A DNA stretch of 64,000 nucleotides from an uncultured Clostridia bacterium (lineage in GTDB: Bacteria; Bacillota; Clostridia; UBA1381), in NCBI GenBank assembly GCA_947623955.1, contig CANQIP010000056.1, positions 62,001 to 126,000 on the forward strand, given 5' to 3'. Positions 12,001 through 18,195 of this stretch are shown here, piece after piece. The translations under genes were made by a program, and so were the position numbers. The notes below the pieces were generated by a model, which saw only the letters and a program-made list of their open reading frames with translations, was not told the DNA's origin and ran no database searches. Each line of letters begins with the position of its first letter. Positions within the stretch are counted from its first letter, which is position 1.

Positions 12001-13870
12001 GGATGCAAGAGAAAGCTACATCTTTGCAACAGTTGCCGGTGATACGCATACACCGTTCACGTATGTGATTAAGGTTCTCAGAGAGAATAACGCAACGTTG
12101 AGCAATCTCCAGGCGAGAGACTGGGCGTCGGATACACTCTATGACTTGCTTGACGGCAATATGCAAATTGTATCGTTTGACCCGAAGACCGATACATACA
12201 ATATTCTCGTAGATCCGCTTGCAACCGACATTGAGTTTACGCTGACCACGAACGAGTATAAGCCGACGCTCACAATGAAGAAGGAAAAGGAAGACACGAG
12301 AACAAAGTCTTCGTCAAGCACGACAGTTTCCGAATTCAGCATGACAGAGATATTTGATCTGGCTCTTGACCAAAAGACGTTCAACTTTGAATTCGGAGTT
12401 GAGAGCGTACTCGGTTCAACAGACAAGAGAAGCGGTAAGTATTACGTAACCGTAATCAGAGATACGGATGCGGAAGAAGCCAAACTTCAGTCGGTATTCG
12501 TGGGAACGGTTATGGCGGTTTCGTCCGACGACCACTCGGCAACGATTACAATGTACGACAAGCAGGGTAATCAAGTTCCGATTGACAAAGATGGCAACAT
12601 GGAATATCAGGTATCGGTAACAGGCGAAATTAACATACCGCTTGTTCAGGAAGGTCTCTTTGACTTCGTAATCAGACGCGAAGGCTATCTGGACTACAGA
12701 ATTGAGAATATTTTAGCCGAAAAGACATTCGTTCCGGCACAATATAAATTCGCTAAGTTCAGAATTCAGCCCGGTAACGTAACCGATTTCCAAAACGAGG
12801 ATTTGGATGTCAACAGTGACGGTTATATCGACTACGTTGACGTAAACGTTGTAAACATCTTCCTGTACAACTTGATTTACGATTCGTATCAGGGATACAT
12901 CGTTCCGGATTATCCTGAGCCGGAGCCGATGCAGATCAATGAAATCCTCGAACCCGATAAGGAGAAGGACAATAAGGATGATGACACCGTTAAGCCCGAC
13001 GGCGATGCGGCTGAATCCGACAATAATTCGGGTATATTCGACGACACTGTTACGCCCGACGATACGGTCAACTCCGATCCGGCTGACAATGCCGAGACAA
13101 AACCCGGCGAGGATACCTCGGAGCCCGATGCGGAAATAAAGCCTGAGGATGATACAAAGCCCAATACGGAAACAGAGCCCGGGGACGGTACGGAACCCGA
13201 TACGGAAACAGAGTCTGAAGGCGGTACAAAGCCTGACACCGAGGCTGCACCCGATGATAATACGTCAGAACCCGACACAGACATCGTAAATCCGAATGGT
13301 AATGACGAAGACGATAACGCCGACACTGAAAACAGCGGCGGTACGGCGGACGAGAACCCCGAGGGCGAGGTTACAGCGCCCGATGAGAGCGGAAATGTTA
13401 CCGATACGGAGATTTCGGATAACGAAACCGACACTGAGGCGGAAACCACCGAATACGGTGAGGATGTCACCTCCGACGCCGTTACTTCGTCCGACGAAAC
13501 GACGAGCGACGGTTCGGAAGAGTCGTCAGAACCCGAATTTGAGCTTACGTCAGCAGTTGACGCGGCTACGGATTATGCGGAAGTAACTTATGGTACCGAT
13601 CCTTACTCGGGAGAAGCAAGCTGCGGCTATTATGTGAACGAGAACGGAAAGAAGATACTGCTCTGGATTAACTTCATAGGCGGTCACGTAACAAGAGAAG
13701 CCTGCGACTTCGACAGAGACGGAACTATAAGCACAAAAGACCTTATCTACGTTTGTATGAATGAGAATAAGAGTACAATCCAGCTGAATAATATGCTGGA
13801 TGAACAGCTTATTGATTTGGACGATATGGTGAAACGCCATAACTTTAAGGTAAAATTACAGGCGATTTAA
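2..13870 (+). CDS. Giant secreted cadherin-like repeat protein with split dockerin (5' partial)
   Basis: The frame is open from base 2 with no stop, so the GTG at 56 is internal and the true start lies left of the window; more than 4,620 residues are present. Almost the whole protein is a tandem array of roughly 100-residue beta-sandwich units that match the Cadherin-like family (PF12733 type). Each has a leading L-x-x-L strand, a PxF...Y motif, a GxN turn and a closing V-x-I-x-R strand; I count about 34 such closings. Near 12480-12760 is a carboxypeptidase-regulatory-like fold of the sort that precedes dockerins. Two dockerin-type calcium loops follow, DVNSDGYIDYVD at 12806 and DFDRDGTISTKD at 13706. 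They are separated by an acidic D/E/T/P-rich stretch (about 12915-13550). No membrane segment or SLH domain is visible downstream. A role as a long surface fibre or adhesin is inferred. Confidence 0.9.
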   Translation, partial: YIKAQNPNSAVIIRNGYYVGEFEGLIGGLINERTEIPFTIRATNGDERVHTLVIIKEPPVATLDKVVVNDVEVQRVDNTYIAEVDSNDTSAFAKFTPASGIIHVYDSEKQEVLLSTDDNKTWYNSELPVTQGEITRYTLVVTSGNEMSTVEYTLMLKPGKYHTGLKSVQVNPLTLTGGILTGDGYEEITDAEDNVYSYIIDQELAYIAIRAEAVNTTSSVSIASTKNTSFTPYIHELGQYVLDKSVKEFYIPIDVTSAENVIEHFVLHLSRKSIDDTIKIGGIIVTYGDKQYVAGNPVDTVINKDTGETAPVYTVVLETPMDAPFTNKTVVDISIEANNIYSLVNAGNPTASDPTDANTYKWEAFEEVLDSNELTIYQIKTKAADKDDYTVTYLYIYKQSSNAELERVTATYVDDNKPVSVDAAKDNNGSYQLWLPADVETIDIEAVTKTLLAQANIEGNSYTQHINTYETFDLTTGAKTITVKVKPSAAAASTKTYVITINKLNLGLEDVLVSQHATSAFTSAVFDEDRNAYVIRLEPTDNALADVRAIADDSENYVRIGHLARPEKPVRTGGMSDDEYNSLLADYEKKRAAFNAAAADYNIDAAGFGWDGVDGDNEGWTQSQAESLSLPLTDTDGGFTMVKIQVGIVTNYEGTTIPERIGAIKTFNLLIGQKYKNVDKDIDIYVNDVKMTDPTIKDDGTIVYRYGIRKDAPARVKLSTYEYGTPYGPTVNVNTPMNGSRNDFAPMPNSEVFDINATGESKFTLTSIAEAAGYSKTYEVIIYRLSQDTSIVHDKDAELGQKTTVNGLNREKGETTPKIVDTFTVSEATMTVDENGQRYLRVFIKTTSDKAVIRLNNKNYVGQTDDDTVLTGDNVVNGGDILGVLIPVGINDTEKVIPYTVTAEDSRYASQNELKVYIQPINTNVEYVQVNGSTAFGPYEDEITGEMYFNSFVPKSVVDAAEQNGTKTPVVVQAENHLAESNFKTVATLIDENGDPVVNKNINAPYRSTYDYLFDDVYPIEYSAPHVIDFSITSVAGTTQDYQIRVYLADDSNDRIEPIDEENDIFSVWVAPTGMLSVVSPAEREDETHYTVGIEAGIKSVEVKIRTESDYAGIDVMDPTRNMYSHNYVMKEKIVQLSDLEPNSGYEIEFKVRTQDQMLSGDGDGKTYYINLVRLSNNRDLEYVDAYPKGDGGTYQHITGITTDTPIEISTNYGEFSVPVEIKAVYPTARVGIQIDGKDVVSSSMIFNTTVPFEEENDIVDPNTSQRYQTYRVTVWSYEGDVTPAYYTLKIVRKMNDLTIKEIKYNDRVAVPDPNDPYTFNIDIDYDEMDTGVTVMAETNNDSALVKIESQGYSKHITSYSGIDVTGIDINQTMEVTITVGSPDLIGAGLPDQTKTTKLIITRNPPGVLRYDMTLDMYVSNIKTLDQSYTKSAFKSVTQKDGKEVRNYISFIAPDSPMAFIKSQTKSPTSEIAFYYPVDTGNPLVKDYYTANAEAVMPDSGTMTLRAVVTAADGRSQEYTLEIQESSSDIGVMKVYADMTLEQAGGNSTATEEATVTGIFDDGNIIEYVIEVPRYTMSVKPFVLPNDPYAYVQFKDHDGTPLALQQQGTTANYPGATTDDIYIAESVEEVVYFTVISRTNSLSADYRIRFINRPEGTHLKNVLVGTRNAENLEDELSDSIVTLYSATSIGNTTYEGSVPYNYGATAVVKIEAEAEASQIIINSAIGDRKSGYGSLIVEVPLNEDGTPTPVPVTIKDPSGRISMPYTVYILRYNHTYDLSIRVNTELTERTGYRPAGGDQRYDEYYELKPTPLPFFTNQANLKLTMAAPGLDNNDNTKPATYYVQIEDGKKSAIDANNRIVEELVPLSGMATDITVRVYDENENLLSQYIVTINRKTVDKNIGAVYVDDNHAASVIIDSKSGFEAYSYSAEEQPVSKVQIYALDPSAKISLTGEDPLNPNASQSYIGETNGYLEANVRLNKDGETMFQIEIDNPNQTPYYYPLRIINIPVDVYLDDMYATKRDDTEHFDFYNMTFQKTVLDYMILSDGVTVNYDVFATAYETAEALRQYAVTKVLAPEDYTTRIKIGDNNFEQIQSVAQMYQYIKQSIDIVPEDDGSSPPYYDIPVYLVVPHFTRTYNIEIHDLSPEAHLDELRVFDHSNVIPLSTKNDYPLDPEFEQDTMEYTVNVPSDITNVDVYAEALHKHQGSRTVVSLLDEQQINTLASSFVSIHQNVQLDYGDNVFIVKVTSEEANHLDYKLHIYRKPIDTDLSQILVNDMPVTKQEDGTYIAYVPMGSNPVVKAKASDTRAVTTLSAAGVSDAVSDNDAADENERYWATLNMPTITAAETDVNINVSLDIPGLSQITKDYKLIIIGVKAQEEFNGNDLVSIYLDVVGKDFQNDPSLPYSNPIGAVWNDTEKYFEIAIPHDAPDNPYMRAVTLNQDKLVGIGVGESGAKEPDTDTYNQFTNQIYLMQKDVNGRYLVNVLVKDKNSGTVTNYKVYITRQSNDAELIVLDTESNVTLEPVFNKENKEYTIDVDTNVTSVNFTEILASDKASVKLMLSSTSGPRPVIDFVNGSSFLYDNLDLGNNLLKIQVTSEDKTVTKTYTVNIRRQVPVTDATLDDIRVQIDGMYYSLVPMFDKNILSYDIILEAQINESETPVIITATPGDQAEYVITSEVNSDPSTSHTTSANTPNVVVITGEDGLPLASTTTTTVVFSIASMVGGDRINIREYTIRLYKNENANINPKHNFLSGISLANHPLTMITGSSDVDYNYYASVLNTEPEEKLTVIPNLNVTGVVGDLKAYLIDADNPDAAEVEMLSGTPSALTLKDGDNLFIIRVEDTLGNNKRFYSVTINRASDQNSSAMLHSLAVAGFDMTPAFSSDTTSYKMTVNSQTKSISLRAEAENELAEIWVRSEAQDYDLINAGTANANNIPLVNGNNKLVITSTAPDGITKKVYVINVYKTTGDENADLIDIEYTGDGVMSPLFDSDIVNYNLAYKYDTEHINLTPIARTPETTEITVTLNGTSSTVIQSGDQVPVDLPVGMTTVTFGVKSLVNGGSKTYTVNIYRDPYESPIPELVALGLRDQTGKQYEYAPAVHKDEHSYYVSVPSTFEKARIMVKAASNDPADANNVVIAVNNITVPNSNTVYTQLNNNLVYGNNIVTIKLSNAQGNYEFYTLVINRAQAGYDPKLENLEVQQDFVLEPTFNPDTAAYEINVDYDTPFINLIPTASDAVITVDNIAVESGSPSQNLMLKEGKNTVLVKVTALDTTKNPAAATTTDKVYIVNIYRPSANSDNYLTKLTLNKGTIVPAFAREIRNYFVTVPYDIDEVELDTAALKPDSVITVNNSPFIQPMALALKAGTDNNVSIRLFDSPTDKLSSSTYTLKIFRKNMAGEDPDLAELTVDGETLYPDFTEREMNYYAYVDTSTTEVEIGATAAKDTAVVSGTGTLTLTGNKTVRIITVRSGATVQRYSVTVIKETNSPLTGVVNGEVLGNNPVQTVTVPEGTSTIPIRLVERDGAVITVNGIEVENGVTTDFPMTTQKERFDVLVRYENNMGGVYNDAKVIYAESEEEKPYEPFIDHIMVDPTSTATGNDAKFFTTFSRDKFVYEVTNDGDTPYLYATSDDNDVYIELFNEDLNDFAVINGLGTYIAQTIGTSGKATFKFRATKFAQSGYELVNEYTVTVYNTDAPILMDLWTENAHMEKDFNPVVREYDATISQNTESFTVHTENTYDPSKVTISMQLDEGDFVEGEVREFNNLPLDETEFKVTVKVTVTEEDGTETDGIYVLNVKRSTGLIAEIPIADLMLTDETDASDGLYELSPEFESKFASYDATVNYTDNTVEITVTAVHADNDDLSKNDVLVAETADGRRIDLVSGTAKEIKLSDAFMKTDGASEIITIYVTDSETGKTGKYELTITRDARANGTARLASLTTDKVDLTDEFSPDLYEYTIRLSPTDEDITVTAVAQDPNDNIVLSYGGKNLPAELDTAVGTFDLDMDARESYIFATVAGDTHTPFTYVIKVLRENNATLSNLQARDWASDTLYDLLDGNMQIVSFDPKTDTYNILVDPLATDIEFTLTTNEYKPTLTMKKEKEDTRTKSSSSTTVSEFSMTEIFDLALDQKTFNFEFGVESVLGSTDKRSGKYYVTVIRDTDAEEAKLQSVFVGTVMAVSSDDHSATITMYDKQGNQVPIDKDGNMEYQVSVTGEINIPLVQEGLFDFVIRREGYLDYRIENILAEKTFVPAQYKFAKFRIQPGNVTDFQNEDLDVNSDGYIDYVDVNVVNIFLYNLIYDSYQGYIVPDYPEPEPMQINEILEPDKEKDNKDDDTVKPDGDAAESDNNSGIFDDTVTPDDTVNSDPADNAETKPGEDTSEPDAEIKPEDDTKPNTETEPGDGTEPDTETESEGGTKPDTEAAPDDNTSEPDTDIVNPNGNDEDDNADTENSGGTADENPEGEVTAPDESGNVTDTEISDNETDTEAETTEYGEDVTSDAVTSSDETTSDGSEESSEPEFELTSAVDAATDYAEVTYGTDPYSGEASCGYYVNENGKKILLWINFIGGHVTREACDFDRDGTISTKDLIYVCMNENKSTIQLNNMLDEQLIDLDDMVKRHNFKVKLQAI
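12915..13550 (+). repeat. Acidic low-complexity linker coding region
   Basis: About 210 codons rich in Asp, Glu, Thr, Pro and Ser, with many degenerate EPDTE, KPD and EPGDGT units, lie between the two dockerin-like calcium loops of the giant protein. The DNA is correspondingly repetitive, which also gives long Ser-rich antisense frames that are not genes. Repeat-length variation between strains would be expected. Confidence 0.8.
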
Positions 13871-13880
13871 GCGTAACATT

Positions 13881-13908
13881 ACCGGCGGAGCAATCCGCCG
13901 GTTTTGTT
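13881..13908 (+). terminator. Rho-independent terminator after the giant gene
   Basis: A perfect 9-bp stem (ACCGGCGGA, 13881-13889, with its complement at 13894-13902) closes a GCAA loop and is followed by TTTTGTT. It starts 10 bases after the stop codon and separates the giant gene from the following operon. Confidence 0.9.
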
Positions 13909-14075
13909 ATGTAAAAATATTTTTAAATTATACCATTTTTGAGTATTTTTACTTCATTATAACAAATATTGCAAAAAAGCCGATTTATATGGAAAATATG
14001 GTAATAATGTAACAAAAATTCCCCTCTCGGCAACAAAAAAGTAAAAAATATCACTAAATAATTTATTCATAACCA

Positions 14076-14104
14076 TTGACTTTTACTAAAAAATATAGTA
14101 AAAT
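14076..14104 (+). promoter_or_regulatory. Sigma-A promoter of the surface-protein operon
   Basis: TTGACT at 14076-14081, a 17-bp spacer and TAAAAT at 14099-14104 lie in an AT-rich 260-bp intergenic region. Transcription would start near 14111. No other convincing promoter is seen until 41318, so this may serve all six surface genes to 41231. Confidence 0.8.
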
Positions 14105-14170
14105 TAAGATAATCTATGTATATTATAACATATTATGCAATATAAGCGTAACAATAAGGAGGGGGTAGGG

Positions 14171-17100
14171 GTGAAGTGCAAAAGAGCAATGATTGCACTT
14201 AGCGCAGTTACTGCGCTTATTTGTGTGTCTGCAGCTATTTTTGCCATTGCCTCGTCGATGCCTGATTATTCAAACGCAGCCCTTACCTTTTCGGGTATGC
14301 GATTGGTAAAACAGGGATCTACCACTCAAGGCTTTATTGATATATCTTTGAGCAATATCAATACGGCGGGCGTGTCATTTTGTATGGAATATGACAAGGA
14401 TTATATAGAACTGTCAAAAGTGAGCGACAATGAGCCGGTGAAAAATCCCGCGCCTCAGTCGGGCGTTCCGTCGGTAAATCCGAATGCGTTTTCCTTTGAC
14501 GTAAAGCATGAATATTTCAGGCAGGACACCGAAATGTTCCCTTTAAACAGTTTCAGAGATAATACCGATGCCGCGATATATTCCCCTCACCCTATGATTA
14601 TCGGTACAGCCGACCCGAATAACGGGCGTGTTCTTATGACGTTCGTTCCAAGTAAGGACAGCGAAGATTTGAGCGATTATATCGACAATGAAATTCTTGA
14701 CTCCGAAACGCATATTTACGGTCAGCCGGTCATTACGGCTGCAAACGCGCCGCAGGGCGTACATTTCGGAGAAATAAGCTTTAACATAAAAGACCCTGTT
14801 GCTTTTTCAAGACTTACGCAGGATCAGTTGAAAAATATTATAAAAATCATACCTTTTTCCGATATGGTTGACCTCGGAGGCGGCACGGGCAGTGAAGATG
14901 ACGACGAATACGGCTTACAGATGGCGTATTATGATTACTCCGCCGTTGAACCCGACGACGACCAACCCCCTTTGGAGTGGTATCCGTGCCGAGCAAGAAA
15001 TGTAAAATACAATTTAGATATAAATCTTGCGCTTGAGGACGTGAAACCGCAGATTGACGAACTCACGGTTTCCGCATACGACATTTACAAAAACGGTGAC
15101 AGCAGCGATCTTATAAGTTTTCTTAACGCAAATATGCCCATGGTGACGCTTGAATATGCAGACGGTTCACAGGTTCCCGCGGTGTTTGAGTGGACAAGCG
15201 ATGCCTCAATAAATCCGTCATGGGATCCGAAGGGCGGCGTATATACCGTAACGCAGAAATATAACGATAATTTCAATATTACCGTTAAAGTAAATGTAAC
15301 GCCCGTAAGACTCACCGGACTTGAAGTTGAAAATAAGAGCAAAACATATTTTATCGGTTCTCCGGATATGCCAAAAACATATGAGGCGTTGCAGCTCCCG
15401 AAAACAGCGCGTGCCGTTTTTGATACATATATACCTAACGGCGGCATACCCGAACTGATACTTAAAGCTTTTGACCCGAGCACCTTGCCGTCAGACTTCG
15501 GCACACAGGCGGAAACATATACGTTCAACGGCGGACTGAGCCAAGTGTCGGAGATGTCTCTTCAAACCCATTACAGATGGTTGACATATTCCGATGTGCC
15601 GAAAATAACCGTCACGCGTACCGTAGTGGAAAGCGAGGACGATATGCCGAAAACGCTTGAAGTCGTAAGCGCGGTAACAAGCGATGACGGAGTTATGACC
15701 ATAACCGTTAAAAACAGCGACGATTCAAATATACCCGAGGGAACGGAGTTTGAGATAAAACTTCCCGTCGGCTCGCCGCTTACGGTAAAGAACGGCGGAA
15801 GATATACTGTTAGAGCTGACAACACAGCCACAGCCGAAATAACGCTTGATCCGCAAATGTCTGCTGCGGATGAACAGCAGCTCGCGTGTATGGTAAATCT
15901 CGGTTCGAGAGCCGGAACGTTTAAAATAGCGTCAACCGAGCCGGACAAATCACAGGGTGAATTTGCGGATTTTGTTCCCAATCCGAGAAACAACTACTAT
16001 CTGCCTTACAGTGACGCAGTTAAGGACTATGAATTTGATTATTCCGCGGAATTATCCGCGATGTTCCCCGTACAGGCAGGTTCGCTGCCGCCCACGACGG
16101 TAACGCTGCTGCGTACGGAGGATGGTATAAAAACAACATATGACGGCTTGTACGGTACCGAACAGGGCAGGCTTGTAACATTTACCGTTGACAGTTGGAC
16201 AAAAACCGCCGACAGCGGAGATGAGACACAACCGGGCGATATAGTTGAAATAGAAGGCGTGCTTTCCGACACATCATACACAAATTACGGCGAGGTAAAA
16301 AATAAGCCGGAGCCCGATCAAATAAAGGTAAAAATAAAATATTACGTTACGCCGAACGATAACGCGGATACGATAGAACGGATAGATGACTTCGTATTTG
16401 ACACAAAGCAAGTGGGTTATGACTATGATGAGCTGCAAACAAAAACCTTTACCGTTAAAAACACGGGCAAGACGGACATATCGGGTCTTTCGGCAGTAAT
16501 TGAATTGAGCCGCGTAGACGACGGCGACGAGACAAAAGAGGCGTTCCTTCTCACAAGAGTACCGATAGGGCTTTTGCCTCAGGGTGAGACAGCCGATTTT
16601 GACATAACAACCAAATACGGATTGCCTGTAGGAAAATATGTCTCGAAAGTAACGATTTACTCCGATAATAAAGAGCTGCAAAGCTTTAATATAAGTTTCA
16701 CGGTCACGGCGGAGAAGGTATATAAAATAACCTTGAAGGCAAACGACCCCAATCTTGGCAAAGCCGAGACCGCAACAAAAACCTATACCGCAAAGGAGAA
16801 TGATGTAATATCAATCACAGCAACGCCGGAAACAGACTGTATATTTGAACAGTGGTCTGTCAACCCCGTAAGCGACGATGATAAGACAAGCAATACAACA
16901 ACGTTTACGATGCCTCCCAACGACGTTGAGATAATCGCGTATTTCAAAGAAACCACCGCGGCACAGTTACGTGCAACGGAGCTTATTGTGAAAGATACGG
17001 CAGAAAACGGCGGAAACAGCTACCCCCTTAACAAGGAGGATTGGACGCAGATTGAGTTTGATCCGATTACGCGCACGTATTATGTTGCCGTGCCCAATGA

Positions 17101-18181
17101 TAGGGAAGAGGTAGAACTGTGGTTCAAACCGAGGAAAGAATCTACGGACGAGGGAACACAGATTACAAAAACATTATCGGTCGCCCATGATCCCGATGAT
17201 TTTTATTCCGCAAGTCCGACGCTTACGAAGGATAATGACGACGAATATTATAAATCCGAGCCTATAAGTATAGAGGCGTGCAAGCCCGGCAGCAAAGTGG
17301 ACAATGTACTGACACTTACACTTTCGGCGGGCGACGGGGAAAGTAATAACAGATCATATACGATACACATATTCAGAAAACTCTCGGCGACGGAGCTTAT
17401 AGATTTCAATTACGGAAACTCTCCTTACGGACTGATTATGAGCGATGCTTTAATAGCGGACAAGGACGCCGCAAAACAGAGTTTTATTGATAACGGACGT
17501 AAGTTTACACCTGAAAATGTACCCGCAAACGGTGAAACGGAAGTTACATATACGGAAAACGCATGGAAAGACAAAGACTTTGAGGGTGTGGATTACGACC
17601 TGTCGGAAACAGCGCTGTTTGTAACCGATTACACGTCCTTCAAAGACCCGGGCTACAACGCCATATATAATTCGCTCGGCGATGCGCAGAGTACGGTCGT
17701 TACCCGTGAGGCGTCGGTAGATGTGCTTACGGAAACAAACGCGTCCAAGCGTAACGGAACAGCCGACGATTTCAGGAATATTTCTTCGGAACCGGAAAAA
17801 GTGACAATTTCTCCATCAGACACGGTTACGGAATTTGCCGATAAGCGTATACGTCCCGATATTTACCGAATGATTTACTCCTTCACGGACTTTGACGGAG
17901 CGACCGTTTCGGTTTCCAGACCGCTTATTATACTCAGCCCTTTGGGCGATGTTAACATAAGCAAACAGCTTTCCGAGGACGATGCCTTGTCCGTAGTCAA
18001 CCGTTTCAGCGCGCCGTTGGCGGATAACAACAGCGTGGGCAATTATCAGGCGGGCGGACTGCTTAACCGCTACAGAATATGCGACGCGAATAAGGACGGA
18101 TATATAAATGCGGTTGACGCCAATAATATCCGCGCCGGTACAACCAAACCACCGACACCGTTTTATAAGAATTTACCGTAA
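14171..18181 (+). CDS. Secreted multidomain protein: cohesin-like head, GNSP module, dockerin-like tail
   Basis: The start is taken as GTG 14171, because AAGGAGG at 14156-14162 sits 8 bases upstream; an in-frame ATG at 14135 has no ribosome-binding site. The product is about 1,336 residues with a basic, hydrophobic signal segment. After it comes a module (about 14280-14870) with a cohesin-like layout (SNINTAGVSFCMEYD, FGEISFNIKD). Ig/beta-sandwich domains follow, then an InlB-type repeat (about 16720-16950) and a cadherin-like unit (about 16975-17380). The shared GNSP module (NYGNSPYGLI, about 17400-17940) comes next. The tail has a degenerate loop beginning GDVNIS and a canonical one, DANKDGYINAVD. 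It is the first gene of the operon, 14 bases from the next. Heads and tails that could bind one another suggest a structural or scaffold role; this is inferred, and no catalytic motif is seen. Confidence 0.85.
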   Translation: MKCKRAMIALSAVTALICVSAAIFAIASSMPDYSNAALTFSGMRLVKQGSTTQGFIDISLSNINTAGVSFCMEYDKDYIELSKVSDNEPVKNPAPQSGVPSVNPNAFSFDVKHEYFRQDTEMFPLNSFRDNTDAAIYSPHPMIIGTADPNNGRVLMTFVPSKDSEDLSDYIDNEILDSETHIYGQPVITAANAPQGVHFGEISFNIKDPVAFSRLTQDQLKNIIKIIPFSDMVDLGGGTGSEDDDEYGLQMAYYDYSAVEPDDDQPPLEWYPCRARNVKYNLDINLALEDVKPQIDELTVSAYDIYKNGDSSDLISFLNANMPMVTLEYADGSQVPAVFEWTSDASINPSWDPKGGVYTVTQKYNDNFNITVKVNVTPVRLTGLEVENKSKTYFIGSPDMPKTYEALQLPKTARAVFDTYIPNGGIPELILKAFDPSTLPSDFGTQAETYTFNGGLSQVSEMSLQTHYRWLTYSDVPKITVTRTVVESEDDMPKTLEVVSAVTSDDGVMTITVKNSDDSNIPEGTEFEIKLPVGSPLTVKNGGRYTVRADNTATAEITLDPQMSAADEQQLACMVNLGSRAGTFKIASTEPDKSQGEFADFVPNPRNNYYLPYSDAVKDYEFDYSAELSAMFPVQAGSLPPTTVTLLRTEDGIKTTYDGLYGTEQGRLVTFTVDSWTKTADSGDETQPGDIVEIEGVLSDTSYTNYGEVKNKPEPDQIKVKIKYYVTPNDNADTIERIDDFVFDTKQVGYDYDELQTKTFTVKNTGKTDISGLSAVIELSRVDDGDETKEAFLLTRVPIGLLPQGETADFDITTKYGLPVGKYVSKVTIYSDNKELQSFNISFTVTAEKVYKITLKANDPNLGKAETATKTYTAKENDVISITATPETDCIFEQWSVNPVSDDDKTSNTTTFTMPPNDVEIIAYFKETTAAQLRATELIVKDTAENGGNSYPLNKEDWTQIEFDPITRTYYVAVPNDREEVELWFKPRKESTDEGTQITKTLSVAHDPDDFYSASPTLTKDNDDEYYKSEPISIEACKPGSKVDNVLTLTLSAGDGESNNRSYTIHIFRKLSATELIDFNYGNSPYGLIMSDALIADKDAAKQSFIDNGRKFTPENVPANGETEVTYTENAWKDKDFEGVDYDLSETALFVTDYTSFKDPGYNAIYNSLGDAQSTVVTREASVDVLTETNASKRNGTADDFRNISSEPEKVTISPSDTVTEFADKRIRPDIYRMIYSFTDFDGATVSVSRPLIILSPLGDVNISKQLSEDDALSVVNRFSAPLADNNSVGNYQAGGLLNRYRICDANKDGYINAVDANNIRAGTTKPPTPFYKNLP

Positions 18182-18195
18182 GGAGGCAGCAGCAT

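Noticed and set aside
12910-13470. Ser-rich minus-strand frame opposite the acidic linker
   Set aside because: The Ser/Val repeats are simply the reverse complement of Asp/Glu/Thr codons; no start signal.
14135-14170. ATG 14135 as start of the first operon gene
   Set aside because: No ribosome-binding site precedes it. AAGGAGG at 14156-14162 lies inside this extension and points to GTG 14171.
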